In this document: one piece after another, positions 57,660 to 64,000 of the stretch
How the letters are laid out: each line of letters opens with the position of its first letter
Numbering within the stretch: position 1 is the stretch's first letter
Assembly (NCBI GenBank): GCA_963620985.1
Contig: CAVFCI010000001.1
Location: 1 to 64,000 of the forward strand
Direction of reading: 5' to 3'
Length of the DNA: 64,000 bases
From: F23-B02 sp963620985
Lineage (GTDB): Bacteria > Bacillota > Clostridia > Oscillospirales > Oscillospiraceae
Made by a program: the position numbers and the translations under genes
The notes under the pieces: model-generated
What the model was told of the DNA's origin: nothing
The model's input: only the letters and a program-made list of their open reading frames with translations
Database searches by the model: none

Positions 57660-59396
57660 TTACTCGGCAGCTCCGCGCTTTTTGACGATGATGATAACGA
57701 CTGCCGCTATAACGACCACTGCCGCAGCCACGATGGCGATCGTCTGAGAGGAAACAGAGGTGGAATCAGAGCTGCTGCTGTTATCCGCAGCCTCGGGCAG
57801 CTTACCGTAGGCGGAGGCATCCAGCGTTACGGTCAGAGGATCGACCTGCTTGAGCTCGTCTATGACCTCGTGGGTCTCGGGGTTTCTTCCGTTTTTCATG
57901 GTGTTGCTGTTTTTGCTCATGTACCAGCGAACATCGTTGAGAAGCTGACCGGCATCGTCAAAGGCCTGCTCCTGCACCGAGTTGCAGTAATCGGTTATGT
58001 ACTGCTTTGCCGCCGCACTGTCGCCGAGGGAGGCGGCGGTGCTGAGCACGGTCTGCATGCTCTCGGTCATGAGCGTTTCGGCCTGATGCCAGTATGCGCG
58101 CACGGGCTGACCGTAGATCTTGTATGCGCTTTTCTCAACGCCGAGGGTGTTGAGCTCCTTGAAGCGGTAGTAGGGGTAAAGCTGAGTGTCGAATATACCG
58201 GCCTCCTCAGCCGTCTGACTGCGGGCGTAGGGGGCACTGATGCTCGTCGCGGCATTAGATATAGGAACGAATACGCCGTACAGCGCAGGACCGGTGCTCT
58301 CCCAAGTCACGCAGGACATGTCCGCGGGAAGGTCGGGGTATATCTGCGCAATATGCACGCTCAGCGCGGTGTCGGTTCCGATAACGCGCATATCCGTGCG
58401 GCCAGTCTCGTCGGGGCTGTATTCCGTGCCCTCGTAGCGGTTGCGCATGATCTCCATAACGTCGAGCAGCGAGATCTTCTCATCTGGCGCAAAGCACAGG
58501 GGATAGAGCGCGGACTTGTCGTAATCGCCGTAGGCGGAGGGAGCCATGAGCTGATGCGCTATCCACGTTCTCATGTGGGAGTAGTTCGTAACGACCTCGT
58601 CGCCGGAGTAGGTAGCCAGCAGGTTGAGCTCGCCGTCCTCGCCGTACACTGCAAAGCCCTTGTCCTTTGCAAGGCTCTCAAGCTCCTTGGAGAGTATGCA
58701 GTCGGAGTAGTCCGAAACATATTCAAGCGAAAACTCGTTTCCGAAAGCGCATACCTTGTCATCGGGCAGCTTTACAGCCGCGTACTGGTGACCGCTGTAC
58801 ATCTCGATGTACCATGCCTCCTTCTGGTCGGCGATAAGAGCGATATTGACCTCGCTGCTGCCGTAGGTGTCGATAAGAGACAGCAGGACCTCAACGCCCT
58901 CTCTGGCTGTGGCGCTCTGGCAGGTCACAAGATCAACGGCGGTGAACTCGGACAGGCCGTGCTCTATAAGAGGATCGGCCTCAAGCGCTGCGGCGTTTGA
59001 AAACGAGGTGATGGACATTATCATAGCAACGCCGTATTCGTTCGTGCAGACCGTCGCGTCGCTGCCGAGGCCGTTTGCAGCCGTAGCGCTTTCCATCCAC
59101 GGGGTAGAGGTGTAGCGATAGGTGGTGTCGGGCAGCTCCGCGAACACCGTCTTGTCGTTATCGACGGGCATCGTTCTTCCCGATTTGTTCTCGACGCGCT
59201 CGGTAATGGTCACATAGTTTGCCCAAACGTCCTGATAGTCATTGGATTTGGCCATGATCACCGTGCCGTCGGCGCTGGCCTTCGAGCCTACATACACCGC
59301 AGTGCAGGCGTAAGCTTGAGCTGCTCCGGCGCATACGAAGGTAAACGCCAAAGCAAGTGCGCATATCATGCGCATAAGTCCGTGTCTTTTTTTCAT
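57660..59396 (-). CDS. C69-family dipeptidase, secreted and membrane-anchored
   Basis: A 578-residue Ntn-hydrolase of the C69 (PepD) family. The signal peptide ends AQAYA, so cleavage exposes Cys31 in CTAVYVG as the N-terminal nucleophile. Conserved parts follow: ADGTVIMAKSNDYQ, NEYGVAMIMSITSF and AWYIEMYSGHQYAAVKLPDD (quoted in part). A C-terminal helix (about 550-572, TIAIVAAAVVVIAAVVIIIV) and KKR tail anchor it, so it cleaves peptides at the surface. The start has a AAAAGGGAT site. It lies 10 bp before the hydrolase gene and probably heads that unit. Confidence 0.93.
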   Translation of the reverse strand: MKKRHGLMRMICALALAFTFVCAGAAQAYACTAVYVGSKASADGTVIMAKSNDYQDVWANYVTITERVENKSGRTMPVDNDKTVFAELPDTTYRYTSTPWMESATAANGLGSDATVCTNEYGVAMIMSITSFSNAAALEADPLIEHGLSEFTAVDLVTCQSATAREGVEVLLSLIDTYGSSEVNIALIADQKEAWYIEMYSGHQYAAVKLPDDKVCAFGNEFSLEYVSDYSDCILSKELESLAKDKGFAVYGEDGELNLLATYSGDEVVTNYSHMRTWIAHQLMAPSAYGDYDKSALYPLCFAPDEKISLLDVMEIMRNRYEGTEYSPDETGRTDMRVIGTDTALSVHIAQIYPDLPADMSCVTWESTGPALYGVFVPISNAATSISAPYARSQTAEEAGIFDTQLYPYYRFKELNTLGVEKSAYKIYGQPVRAYWHQAETLMTESMQTVLSTAASLGDSAAAKQYITDYCNSVQEQAFDDAGQLLNDVRWYMSKNSNTMKNGRNPETHEVIDELKQVDPLTVTLDASAYGKLPEAADNSSSSDSTSVSSQTIAIVAAAVVVIAAVVIIIVKKRGAAE

Positions 59397-59440
59397 GATC
59401 CCTTTTCTCCTTATTTATATTTGTTATATATAAACGGTAC

Positions 59441-60070
59441 TCAGCCGAGGCTCATACCGTTTGCCAGAACATATGCGGTAAAGATACCGGCAAGTATAAA
59501 CGCAAGCAGAATGGATACGAGGCGGTATTTTTTCTCCGTCTGGATATAAAAGCTCATTATAAATATGGATGCATAGCAGACTATGCCGCTCAGAAGGTGA
59601 TGCGGGAAGCTGTGAAATGCTCGGTAGAAGTAGGAAACGCCCATAAAAGCCTGTATCGTGTTTCCCAGACCGAGTATAACGGCTCCGAGCAGGCTCTGCT
59701 TCTTGCATTGATACGCTATAAAGCCGCCAGGCAGGGTGAGGAAGGTCGCGGGAAGCCAGATGCTGCTGTAGTAATACCATGCCTTATCGACCGTGAGCGA
59801 TCCGAACAGTATCTGAACTATATATACGAGCGGCTGGCTTATAAGGAAGAACACAAAGCATTTGAGCATTGCCTCCCAGCCCTTGCTGCAGTTGACGACT
59901 ACAATGACGGCGAAAATGACCCACCACTCGTAGCTTATGCCTATATCCTGAAACGAGGTCTCGTCAAAAATGTCCACAAGCATCACAAGGCCGGTGTAAA
60001 CGCCCGCGGCGACTGCAAAAAGTATCACCGTGAGCCAGCTCATTTTCAGGCTTCCGTACAGCTTTTTCAT
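59441..60070 (-). CDS. Polytopic membrane protein of unknown function
   Basis: A 209-residue protein with about six hydrophobic helices (roughly 12-33, 45-63, 68-88, 103-125, 130-150 and 160-205) and no motif I recognise. Many Tyr and Phe and a short Lys-rich start are seen. It is read just before the C69 peptidase gene (44 bp gap) from a start with a GGAGG site. It may be part of that operon. Confidence 0.7.
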   Translation of the reverse strand: MKKLYGSLKMSWLTVILFAVAAGVYTGLVMLVDIFDETSFQDIGISYEWWVIFAVIVVVNCSKGWEAMLKCFVFFLISQPLVYIVQILFGSLTVDKAWYYYSSIWLPATFLTLPGGFIAYQCKKQSLLGAVILGLGNTIQAFMGVSYFYRAFHSFPHHLLSGIVCYASIFIMSFYIQTEKKYRLVSILLAFILAGIFTAYVLANGMSLG

Positions 60071-60484
60071 TTATATCCTCCGTGAACCGGCTCCGCGCGG
60101 CGCTTCAAAAACGCACATCAGCGCAGCGAAATTATTTAATCAAGTCAGTATATCAAATAAACATTAAATAAGCAATATTGCAGTGTTAAATTGCAATCAA
60201 AAAATTATAACCGACAGGCTGTGAATGGCGCGGCAGGAAATGACCGTCAGAGCTTTGGACCGCATCGGATAACATAATATTTCGCTCCTGAATTTAACAA
60301 TTTTACACTAAGGAAACAAAAGACGCTCAAATTAAATAACAGTCCGCAAAATTTCGTTAACAAAGCATGGCTTAACGGAATTTTTTTTGATTTTCTATAC
60401 AAAAATTATGGAATTATAACAAATATGGTGCTATACTGTATGAGCATTATGTAAAGTAAATAATTATTTTTCCCGAGGCGCATT
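60071..60484. other. AT-rich intergenic region, possible small RNA
   Basis: No gene with a ribosome-binding site was seen. The left end should hold the minus-strand promoter for the membrane-protein gene; the right end holds the plus-strand promoter of the Nudix gene, probably TATACT at 60432-60437 with a weak -35. In between a plus-strand terminator-like hairpin occurs at 60350-60388, with no coding gene before it. Confidence 0.5.
60350..60388 (+). terminator. Strong orphan terminator-like hairpin
   Basis: An 11-bp stem AATTTCGTTAA (60350-60360) with TTAACGGAATT (60372-60382), one wobble pair, and T8. No plus-strand coding gene ends before it, so it may close a small RNA or attenuate the Nudix transcript from a far-upstream promoter. 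Confidence 0.6.
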
Positions 60485-61027
60485 ATGAGCTATATTGAGA
60501 AGAGAATAGACAGTGAGCAAATGTACAGCGGCGTTATTGTGAACGTCCGTCTCGACCACGCAGAGCTTTGCGACGGAAGGATCGTCAAGCGCGAGGTCGT
60601 CGAGCATCCGGGCGGCGCAACGATATTGCCGCTTGACGACGAGGGCTATTGCTACTGCGTCCGTCAGTTCCGCTATCCTTATCAGAAGGAGCTCCTTGAA
60701 GCGCCTGCCGGCAAGCTTGAGCCCGGCGAGGATCCGATGGAATGCGCCGTGCGCGAGCTGTCCGAGGAGACGGGCTTTACCGCCGATGAGATCATAAGCC
60801 TCGGAGAGGACTACACCTCGCCCGGCTTTTCTACCGAAACGCTGCACATCTATCTCGCCCGCGGACTTCACAGAGGCGCTATGCACCTTGACGACGGCGA
60901 GTTCCTGAGCGTAGAGCGTCACCATATCGATGAGCTGACAGAGCTTGTCATGGACGGTACGATAGCCGATGGCAAAACGGTAATTGCGGTCTTGAAGGCA
61001 AAACGCCTTTTGGAAAGCGAAAAATAG
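60485..61027 (+). CDS. Nudix hydrolase, ADP-ribose pyrophosphatase type
   Basis: A 180-residue hydrolase of ADP-ribose-like nucleotides. The Nudix box GKLEPGEDPMECAVRELSEETGF (about 78-100) carries the G-x5-E-x7-REUxEExGU pattern, and the following P in TSPGFSTE is typical of ADP-ribose pyrophosphatases. The length is normal. The start codon ATG at 60485 has a weak site (CCCGAGGCGC). It stands alone, 91 bp before murA. Confidence 0.93.
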   Translation: MSYIEKRIDSEQMYSGVIVNVRLDHAELCDGRIVKREVVEHPGGATILPLDDEGYCYCVRQFRYPYQKELLEAPAGKLEPGEDPMECAVRELSEETGFTADEIISLGEDYTSPGFSTETLHIYLARGLHRGAMHLDDGEFLSVERHHIDELTELVMDGTIADGKTVIAVLKAKRLLESEK

Positions 61028-61050
61028 TTACGATTTGTTTACATTGCTAA

Positions 61051-61079
61051 TTGCCTTGACATATGCGTCATGCTATAAT
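61051..61079 (+). promoter_or_regulatory. Promoter of murA
   Basis: TTGCCT (61051-61056), 17 bp, then TATAAT (61074-61079), 39 bp before the start. Confidence 0.72.
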
Positions 61080-61118
61080 AACAAACCGGTGAGCTAACAC
61101 CGACGAAAGGTGCATTAT

Positions 61119-62423
61119 ATGGAAAAATACGTCATAAACGGTGGAAAACCGCTTCAGGGCGAGGTAGATATAAGCGGAGCAAAGAACGCGGCGGTCGCTA
61201 TAATTCCGGCGGCGCTGATGGTGGACGGTGTCTGCCGCATAGAAAATATGCCGCAGATCAGCGATACGGATATGCTTCTGACGATACTGTCTCAGCTCGG
61301 AGCCGAGGTCAGGATGATCTGCCCCGGCACTATAGAGATAGACAGCCGCAATGTCCATTTCTGCGACGCTCCTTTTGAGCTCATGCGCAAGATCCGCGCC
61401 TCGTATTATCTCATCGGCGCGATGCTCGGCAGATTCGGCAGCGCAAAGACTACCATGCCCGGCGGCTGCAACTTCGGCGTTCGTCCCATCGACCAGCATA
61501 TAAAGGGCATGACGGCGCTCGGCGCGGAGGTCGATGTCCGCAATGGCTTTGTCTATGCCGAGGCATCAGACGGCAAGCTGCACGGCGCGAAGATATACCT
61601 CGATAAGGTCTCCGTCGGCGCAACGATGAATATCATCCTGGCGGCGACCATGGCAAGCGGCAGAACGATAATCGAAAACGCGGCAAGAGAGCCGCATATA
61701 GTAGACCTTGCAAACTTCCTCAACTCCATGGGCGCGGATGTGCGCGGCGCGGGCACGGATACCGTCAAGGTAAACGGTGTTGAGCGCCTGCACGGCGGCA
61801 GCTACTCCATTATCCCCGACCAGATCGAGGCAGGGACATACATGGTAGCGGCAGCGGCCACCGGCGGCGAGGTGCTCGTCAGGAATGTCATTCCCAAGCA
61901 TCTGGAGTGCATTTCAGCCAAGCTGCGCGAGACCGGCACTATAGTTCAGGAGTATGAGGACTCTGTCCTCGTCAAGGGCAACGGACACCTGCGCAAGGCA
62001 AATGTGAAGACCCTGCCATATCCCGGCTTTCCGACGGATATGCAGCCGCAGATGGGGGCGCTTCTTTGCATGGCAAACGGCACGAGCGTCATAACCGAGG
62101 GCATTTACGATAACCGTTTTAAATATGTAAACGAGCTGCGCAAGATGGGCGCGGATATTCAGGTTGACGGACGCATAGCCATTTTTGAGGGCGGCGCGAA
62201 GCTCACTGGAGCTCCCGTCATGGCCTGCGACCTCAGAGCGGGCGCGGCAATGGTCATTGCCGGTCTGTGCGCCAGCGGCAAGACAGAGATAGAGGATATA
62301 CATTTTATCGAGCGCGGCTATGAAAACTTCGTCGGAAAGCTCAGAAAGCTCGGCGCGGACATCAGCATCGTCACATATCCCGACGAGCCGGAGCTGCGCG
62401 AAAAAGTAATATCGGTGGGATAA
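61119..62423 (+). CDS. murA: UDP-N-acetylglucosamine 1-carboxyvinyltransferase
   Basis: The first committed step of peptidoglycan synthesis: transfers enolpyruvate from PEP to UDP-GlcNAc. KNAAVA near the N-terminus holds the catalytic Lys; the active-site Cys is in PGGCNFGVRPIDQH, so the enzyme should be sensitive to fosfomycin. At 434 residues the length is right. I start at the ATG at 61119 after AAAGG; a GTG three codons earlier is possible. Bacillota often have two copies, and I cannot tell MurA1 from MurA2 here. Confidence 0.97.
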   Translation: MEKYVINGGKPLQGEVDISGAKNAAVAIIPAALMVDGVCRIENMPQISDTDMLLTILSQLGAEVRMICPGTIEIDSRNVHFCDAPFELMRKIRASYYLIGAMLGRFGSAKTTMPGGCNFGVRPIDQHIKGMTALGAEVDVRNGFVYAEASDGKLHGAKIYLDKVSVGATMNIILAATMASGRTIIENAAREPHIVDLANFLNSMGADVRGAGTDTVKVNGVERLHGGSYSIIPDQIEAGTYMVAAAATGGEVLVRNVIPKHLECISAKLRETGTIVQEYEDSVLVKGNGHLRKANVKTLPYPGFPTDMQPQMGALLCMANGTSVITEGIYDNRFKYVNELRKMGADIQVDGRIAIFEGGAKLTGAPVMACDLRAGAAMVIAGLCASGKTEIEDIHFIERGYENFVGKLRKLGADISIVTYPDEPELREKVISVG

Positions 62424-62430
62424 ACAAAAT

Positions 62431-63216
62431 ATGCGTATAGTGACTTTTGCCAGCGGCTCTTCGGGCAATTGCAGCCTCGTTTCTGAGGGCAAAGCGAATA
62501 TACTTATAGATGCGGGGATATCCATGCGCAGAACGCTTGCCGCTCTTGCGCAGCTCGGACTTACTCCGCAGGATCTGTGCGGAGTGCTCATAACCCATGA
62601 GCACTCCGATCATATTTCGGGGCTTTCGATGCTCATAAAGCATCATGACCTTAGTGTGTTCGCGCCAAAGCCTCTCTGCGAGGAGCTCTGCCGCTTAAAG
62701 CCGGATATAAAACATGATTTGAATAACATACCCGAGGACGACAAATTTGAGCTCGGCGGTATTGAGCTCGGCTGCTTTAAAACTATGCATGACGCGGCCT
62801 ACAGCGTCGGCTACCGCTTCGAGGGCGAACAGACGCTCGGCTTTGCGACAGATACCGGCAGCATAAACGATGAGCTTCTGGAAGGACTCGAGGGAGCGCA
62901 GCTTGCGCTTATCGAGGCAAACCATGATATACAAATGCTCAAAAACGGACCTTATCCGTACTTTCTGAAAAGCAGGATACTTGCTCCCACAGGACATTTA
63001 TCCAATGACGACAGCGCCTTGCTTGCAAATTATCTTGCATCTCACGGCGCAAGGCATATAATATTAGGGCACTTGAGCCGCGATAACGACACGCCCGAGC
63101 TTGCTCTCGGAGCGGTCAGATCGGCGGTTTCGAGCGAAAATGTGCAAATTAGTGTCGCTCCGGCAAATAATATGCTTGCAGTGGAGGCATGTGAGAGGGT
63201 ACAATGCTCAATATAA
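62431..63216 (+). CDS. YycJ/WalJ-like metallo-beta-lactamase-fold hydrolase
   Basis: A 261-residue metallo-hydrolase. Metal-binding THEHSDHISGL (about 51-61, HxHxDH), MHDAAYSVGY and DTGSIND (Asp) and HLSRDNDTPE with a His near the C-terminus complete the set. WalJ/YycJ proteins act as 5'-to-3' exonucleases linked to DNA repair and the cell cycle and are often beside rlmH, as here. It overlaps rlmH by 13 bp. The start codon 62431 has only a weak upstream site (GGGATAAAC). Confidence 0.92.
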   Translation: MRIVTFASGSSGNCSLVSEGKANILIDAGISMRRTLAALAQLGLTPQDLCGVLITHEHSDHISGLSMLIKHHDLSVFAPKPLCEELCRLKPDIKHDLNNIPEDDKFELGGIELGCFKTMHDAAYSVGYRFEGEQTLGFATDTGSINDELLEGLEGAQLALIEANHDIQMLKNGPYPYFLKSRILAPTGHLSNDDSALLANYLASHGARHIILGHLSRDNDTPELALGAVRSAVSSENVQISVAPANNMLAVEACERVQCSI

Positions 63217-63686
63217 GGATAGTGTGCGTCGGAAGGCTCAGGGAGCAGTTTTACATAGATGCGTTCAACGAATACTCAAAGCGCCTGTCGGCCTGCTGCA
63301 AGCTTGAATGCATAGAGCTGAGTGAAACAAAGCTGGGCTCCTCGCCGTCAGATAAGGAGATAGCCGCGGCGCTGGATAAGGAAGCGGCGGAGATAGAGCG
63401 CACTCTCGGCAGGGATGCCTATGTCATCGCCATGTGCGTCGAAGGCAGGCAGCTTAAAAGCGAGGCCTTCGCGCAGAGGATAAGCTCCCTTGCCGTGTCC
63501 GGCAGGGGAAGGCTGTGCTTTGTCATCGGCGGCTCGTTCGGCCTGTCGCCGAGAATAAAGCAGCGGGCGGACATGCGCCTGAGCATGAGTGAAATGACCT
63601 TTCCGCATCACCTTGCGCGGGTCATGCTCGCAGAGCAGCTCTATCGCGCCTTCAAGATAATCGAGGGCTCGAAATATCACAAATAA
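63204..63686 (+). CDS. rlmH: 23S rRNA pseudouridine-1915 N3-methyltransferase RlmH
   Basis: A SPOUT-class enzyme that methylates pseudouridine 1915 of 23S rRNA in the assembled ribosome. The length of 160 residues is normal. FVIGGSFGLSPRIKQRADM and LSMSEMTFPHHLARVMLAEQ with the C-terminal YHK are conserved. The start ATG lies inside the upstream metallo-hydrolase gene, after GAGAGGG. Confidence 0.97.
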   Translation: MLNIRIVCVGRLREQFYIDAFNEYSKRLSACCKLECIELSETKLGSSPSDKEIAAALDKEAAEIERTLGRDAYVIAMCVEGRQLKSEAFAQRISSLAVSGRGRLCFVIGGSFGLSPRIKQRADMRLSMSEMTFPHHLARVMLAEQLYRAFKIIEGSKYHK

Positions 63687-63697
63687 CGGAGGGAACA

Positions 63698-64000
63698 ATG
63701 GACGGAAAAGCAAGGCCCGAATGGGGCAGACGTATGACCGGCGAGCTTCTGAAGAAGTGGCCTAAGGACGAAAACGGCGAGCCGGTCGAGCCGGTTTTTC
63801 TTATTCACTGCAAGTGCCTTGACATCAACGATGAAATGATAGTAAACTTACTTGAGGCGTATGGTATCCCGTGCATCAGGCAGTATCCGAACGACGGCGA
63901 CTTTGGCCGCCTCATCCTCGGAACGAGCGGCACGGGCGTTGAGATATATGTTCCGAAGACAATGTACGAGGACGCTGTCAATTTAAGTGAAGGGAGCGCA
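63698..64000 (+). CDS. DUF2007-like protein, 3' end outside the window
   Basis: The first 101 codons of a gene running off the window. It starts at 63698 after CGGAGGG, 11 bp past rlmH, in the same unit. FLIHCKCLDINDEMIVNLLE, then YGIPCIRQYPNDGDFGRLILG and GVEIYVPKTMYEDAV resemble the DUF2007 putative signal-transducing domain. No membrane segment is visible so far. Confidence 0.75.
   Translation, partial: MDGKARPEWGRRMTGELLKKWPKDENGEPVEPVFLIHCKCLDINDEMIVNLLEAYGIPCIRQYPNDGDFGRLILGTSGTGVEIYVPKTMYEDAVNLSEGSA

Noticed and set aside
1..64000. CRISPR array, phage genes or transposase genes
   Set aside because: No regularly spaced direct repeats, cas-like genes, integrase, capsid or transposase proteins were seen. 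The repeat elements are non-coding.

Overview
The window reads as chromosome of a monoderm Bacillota bacterium of class Clostridia, most like an Oscillospiraceae-type gut anaerobe. This rests on moderately high GC, T-box leaders before pheS and cysS, an IreB-family gene, strict-anaerobe redox genes (2-oxoacid:ferredoxin oxidoreductase, EFR1 flavodoxin-ferredoxin), an ECF vitamin transporter, SLH-domain surface protein and lipoboxes. The taxonomic call is an inference from gene content. No phage, insertion sequence with transposase, or CRISPR array was seen.

Layout. 0-4.5 kb (minus): ireB, pheT and pheS behind a T-box. 4.5-7.6 kb (plus): lipoprotein, a 208-bp palindromic element, a lone MazF-type RNase, an unknown protein and pyrimidine-nucleoside phosphorylase. 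7.8-13.7 kb (minus): a Lys-Pro repeat tail-anchored protein, an EF-G-like GTPase, a degenerate P-type-ATPase-like membrane protein and RlmB. 13.8-20.4 kb (plus): rhomboid-like protein, anchored beta-propeller, EFR1 protein, a 909-aa iron-sulfur flavoprotein and HypA. 20.8-29.7 kb (minus): cysS with T-box, then a probable operon running from a two-component system through DUF1385, prmC, recA, recX and rimO to pgsA. 29.8-34.3 kb (plus): tRNA-Leu(CAA), larB-larE-larC, then a TIR-transmembrane-LRR protein. 34.3-38.7 kb: DUF1836 protein, DegV and an AT-richer patch of secreted or membrane unknowns. 39.1-40.4 kb: ECF sigma factor plus a DUF4367 membrane partner. 40.5-47.4 kb: a cobalamin-riboswitch-controlled surface-capture and ECF uptake operon. 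47.7-51.2 kb: P-loop ATPase and a four-subunit 2-oxoacid:ferredoxin oxidoreductase. 51.2-60.1 kb (minus): a PP2C/kinase-STAS-HD-(STAS-APH) signalling operon, MFS transporter, alpha/beta hydrolase, C69 dipeptidase and a membrane protein. 60.5-64 kb (plus): Nudix hydrolase, MurA, a YycJ-like metallohydrolase, RlmH and a truncated DUF2007-like gene.

The most notable items are four. (1) A TIR domain joined through one membrane span to a predicted extracellular LRR-like domain, which gives a Toll-receptor-like layout read from the other end. (2) A B12-riboswitch operon joining an SLH-anchored beta-propeller and a DUF4430 lipoprotein to a complete ECF transporter. (3) A family of hairpin-rich, non-coding elements of about 220-250 bp (positions 1-64, 7606-7825, 20471-20707, 38823-39068) flanked by direct repeats. 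Two interior copies have duplicated a whole terminator hairpin, and one separates a promoter from its sigma-factor gene. (4) A partner-switching operon whose receptor N-terminus looks like an ECF S component and whose antagonist is fused to a phosphotransferase.

Starts were chosen by ribosome-binding site and family length, so several differ from the longest open frame. No database search was possible; family names rest on motifs recognised by eye.
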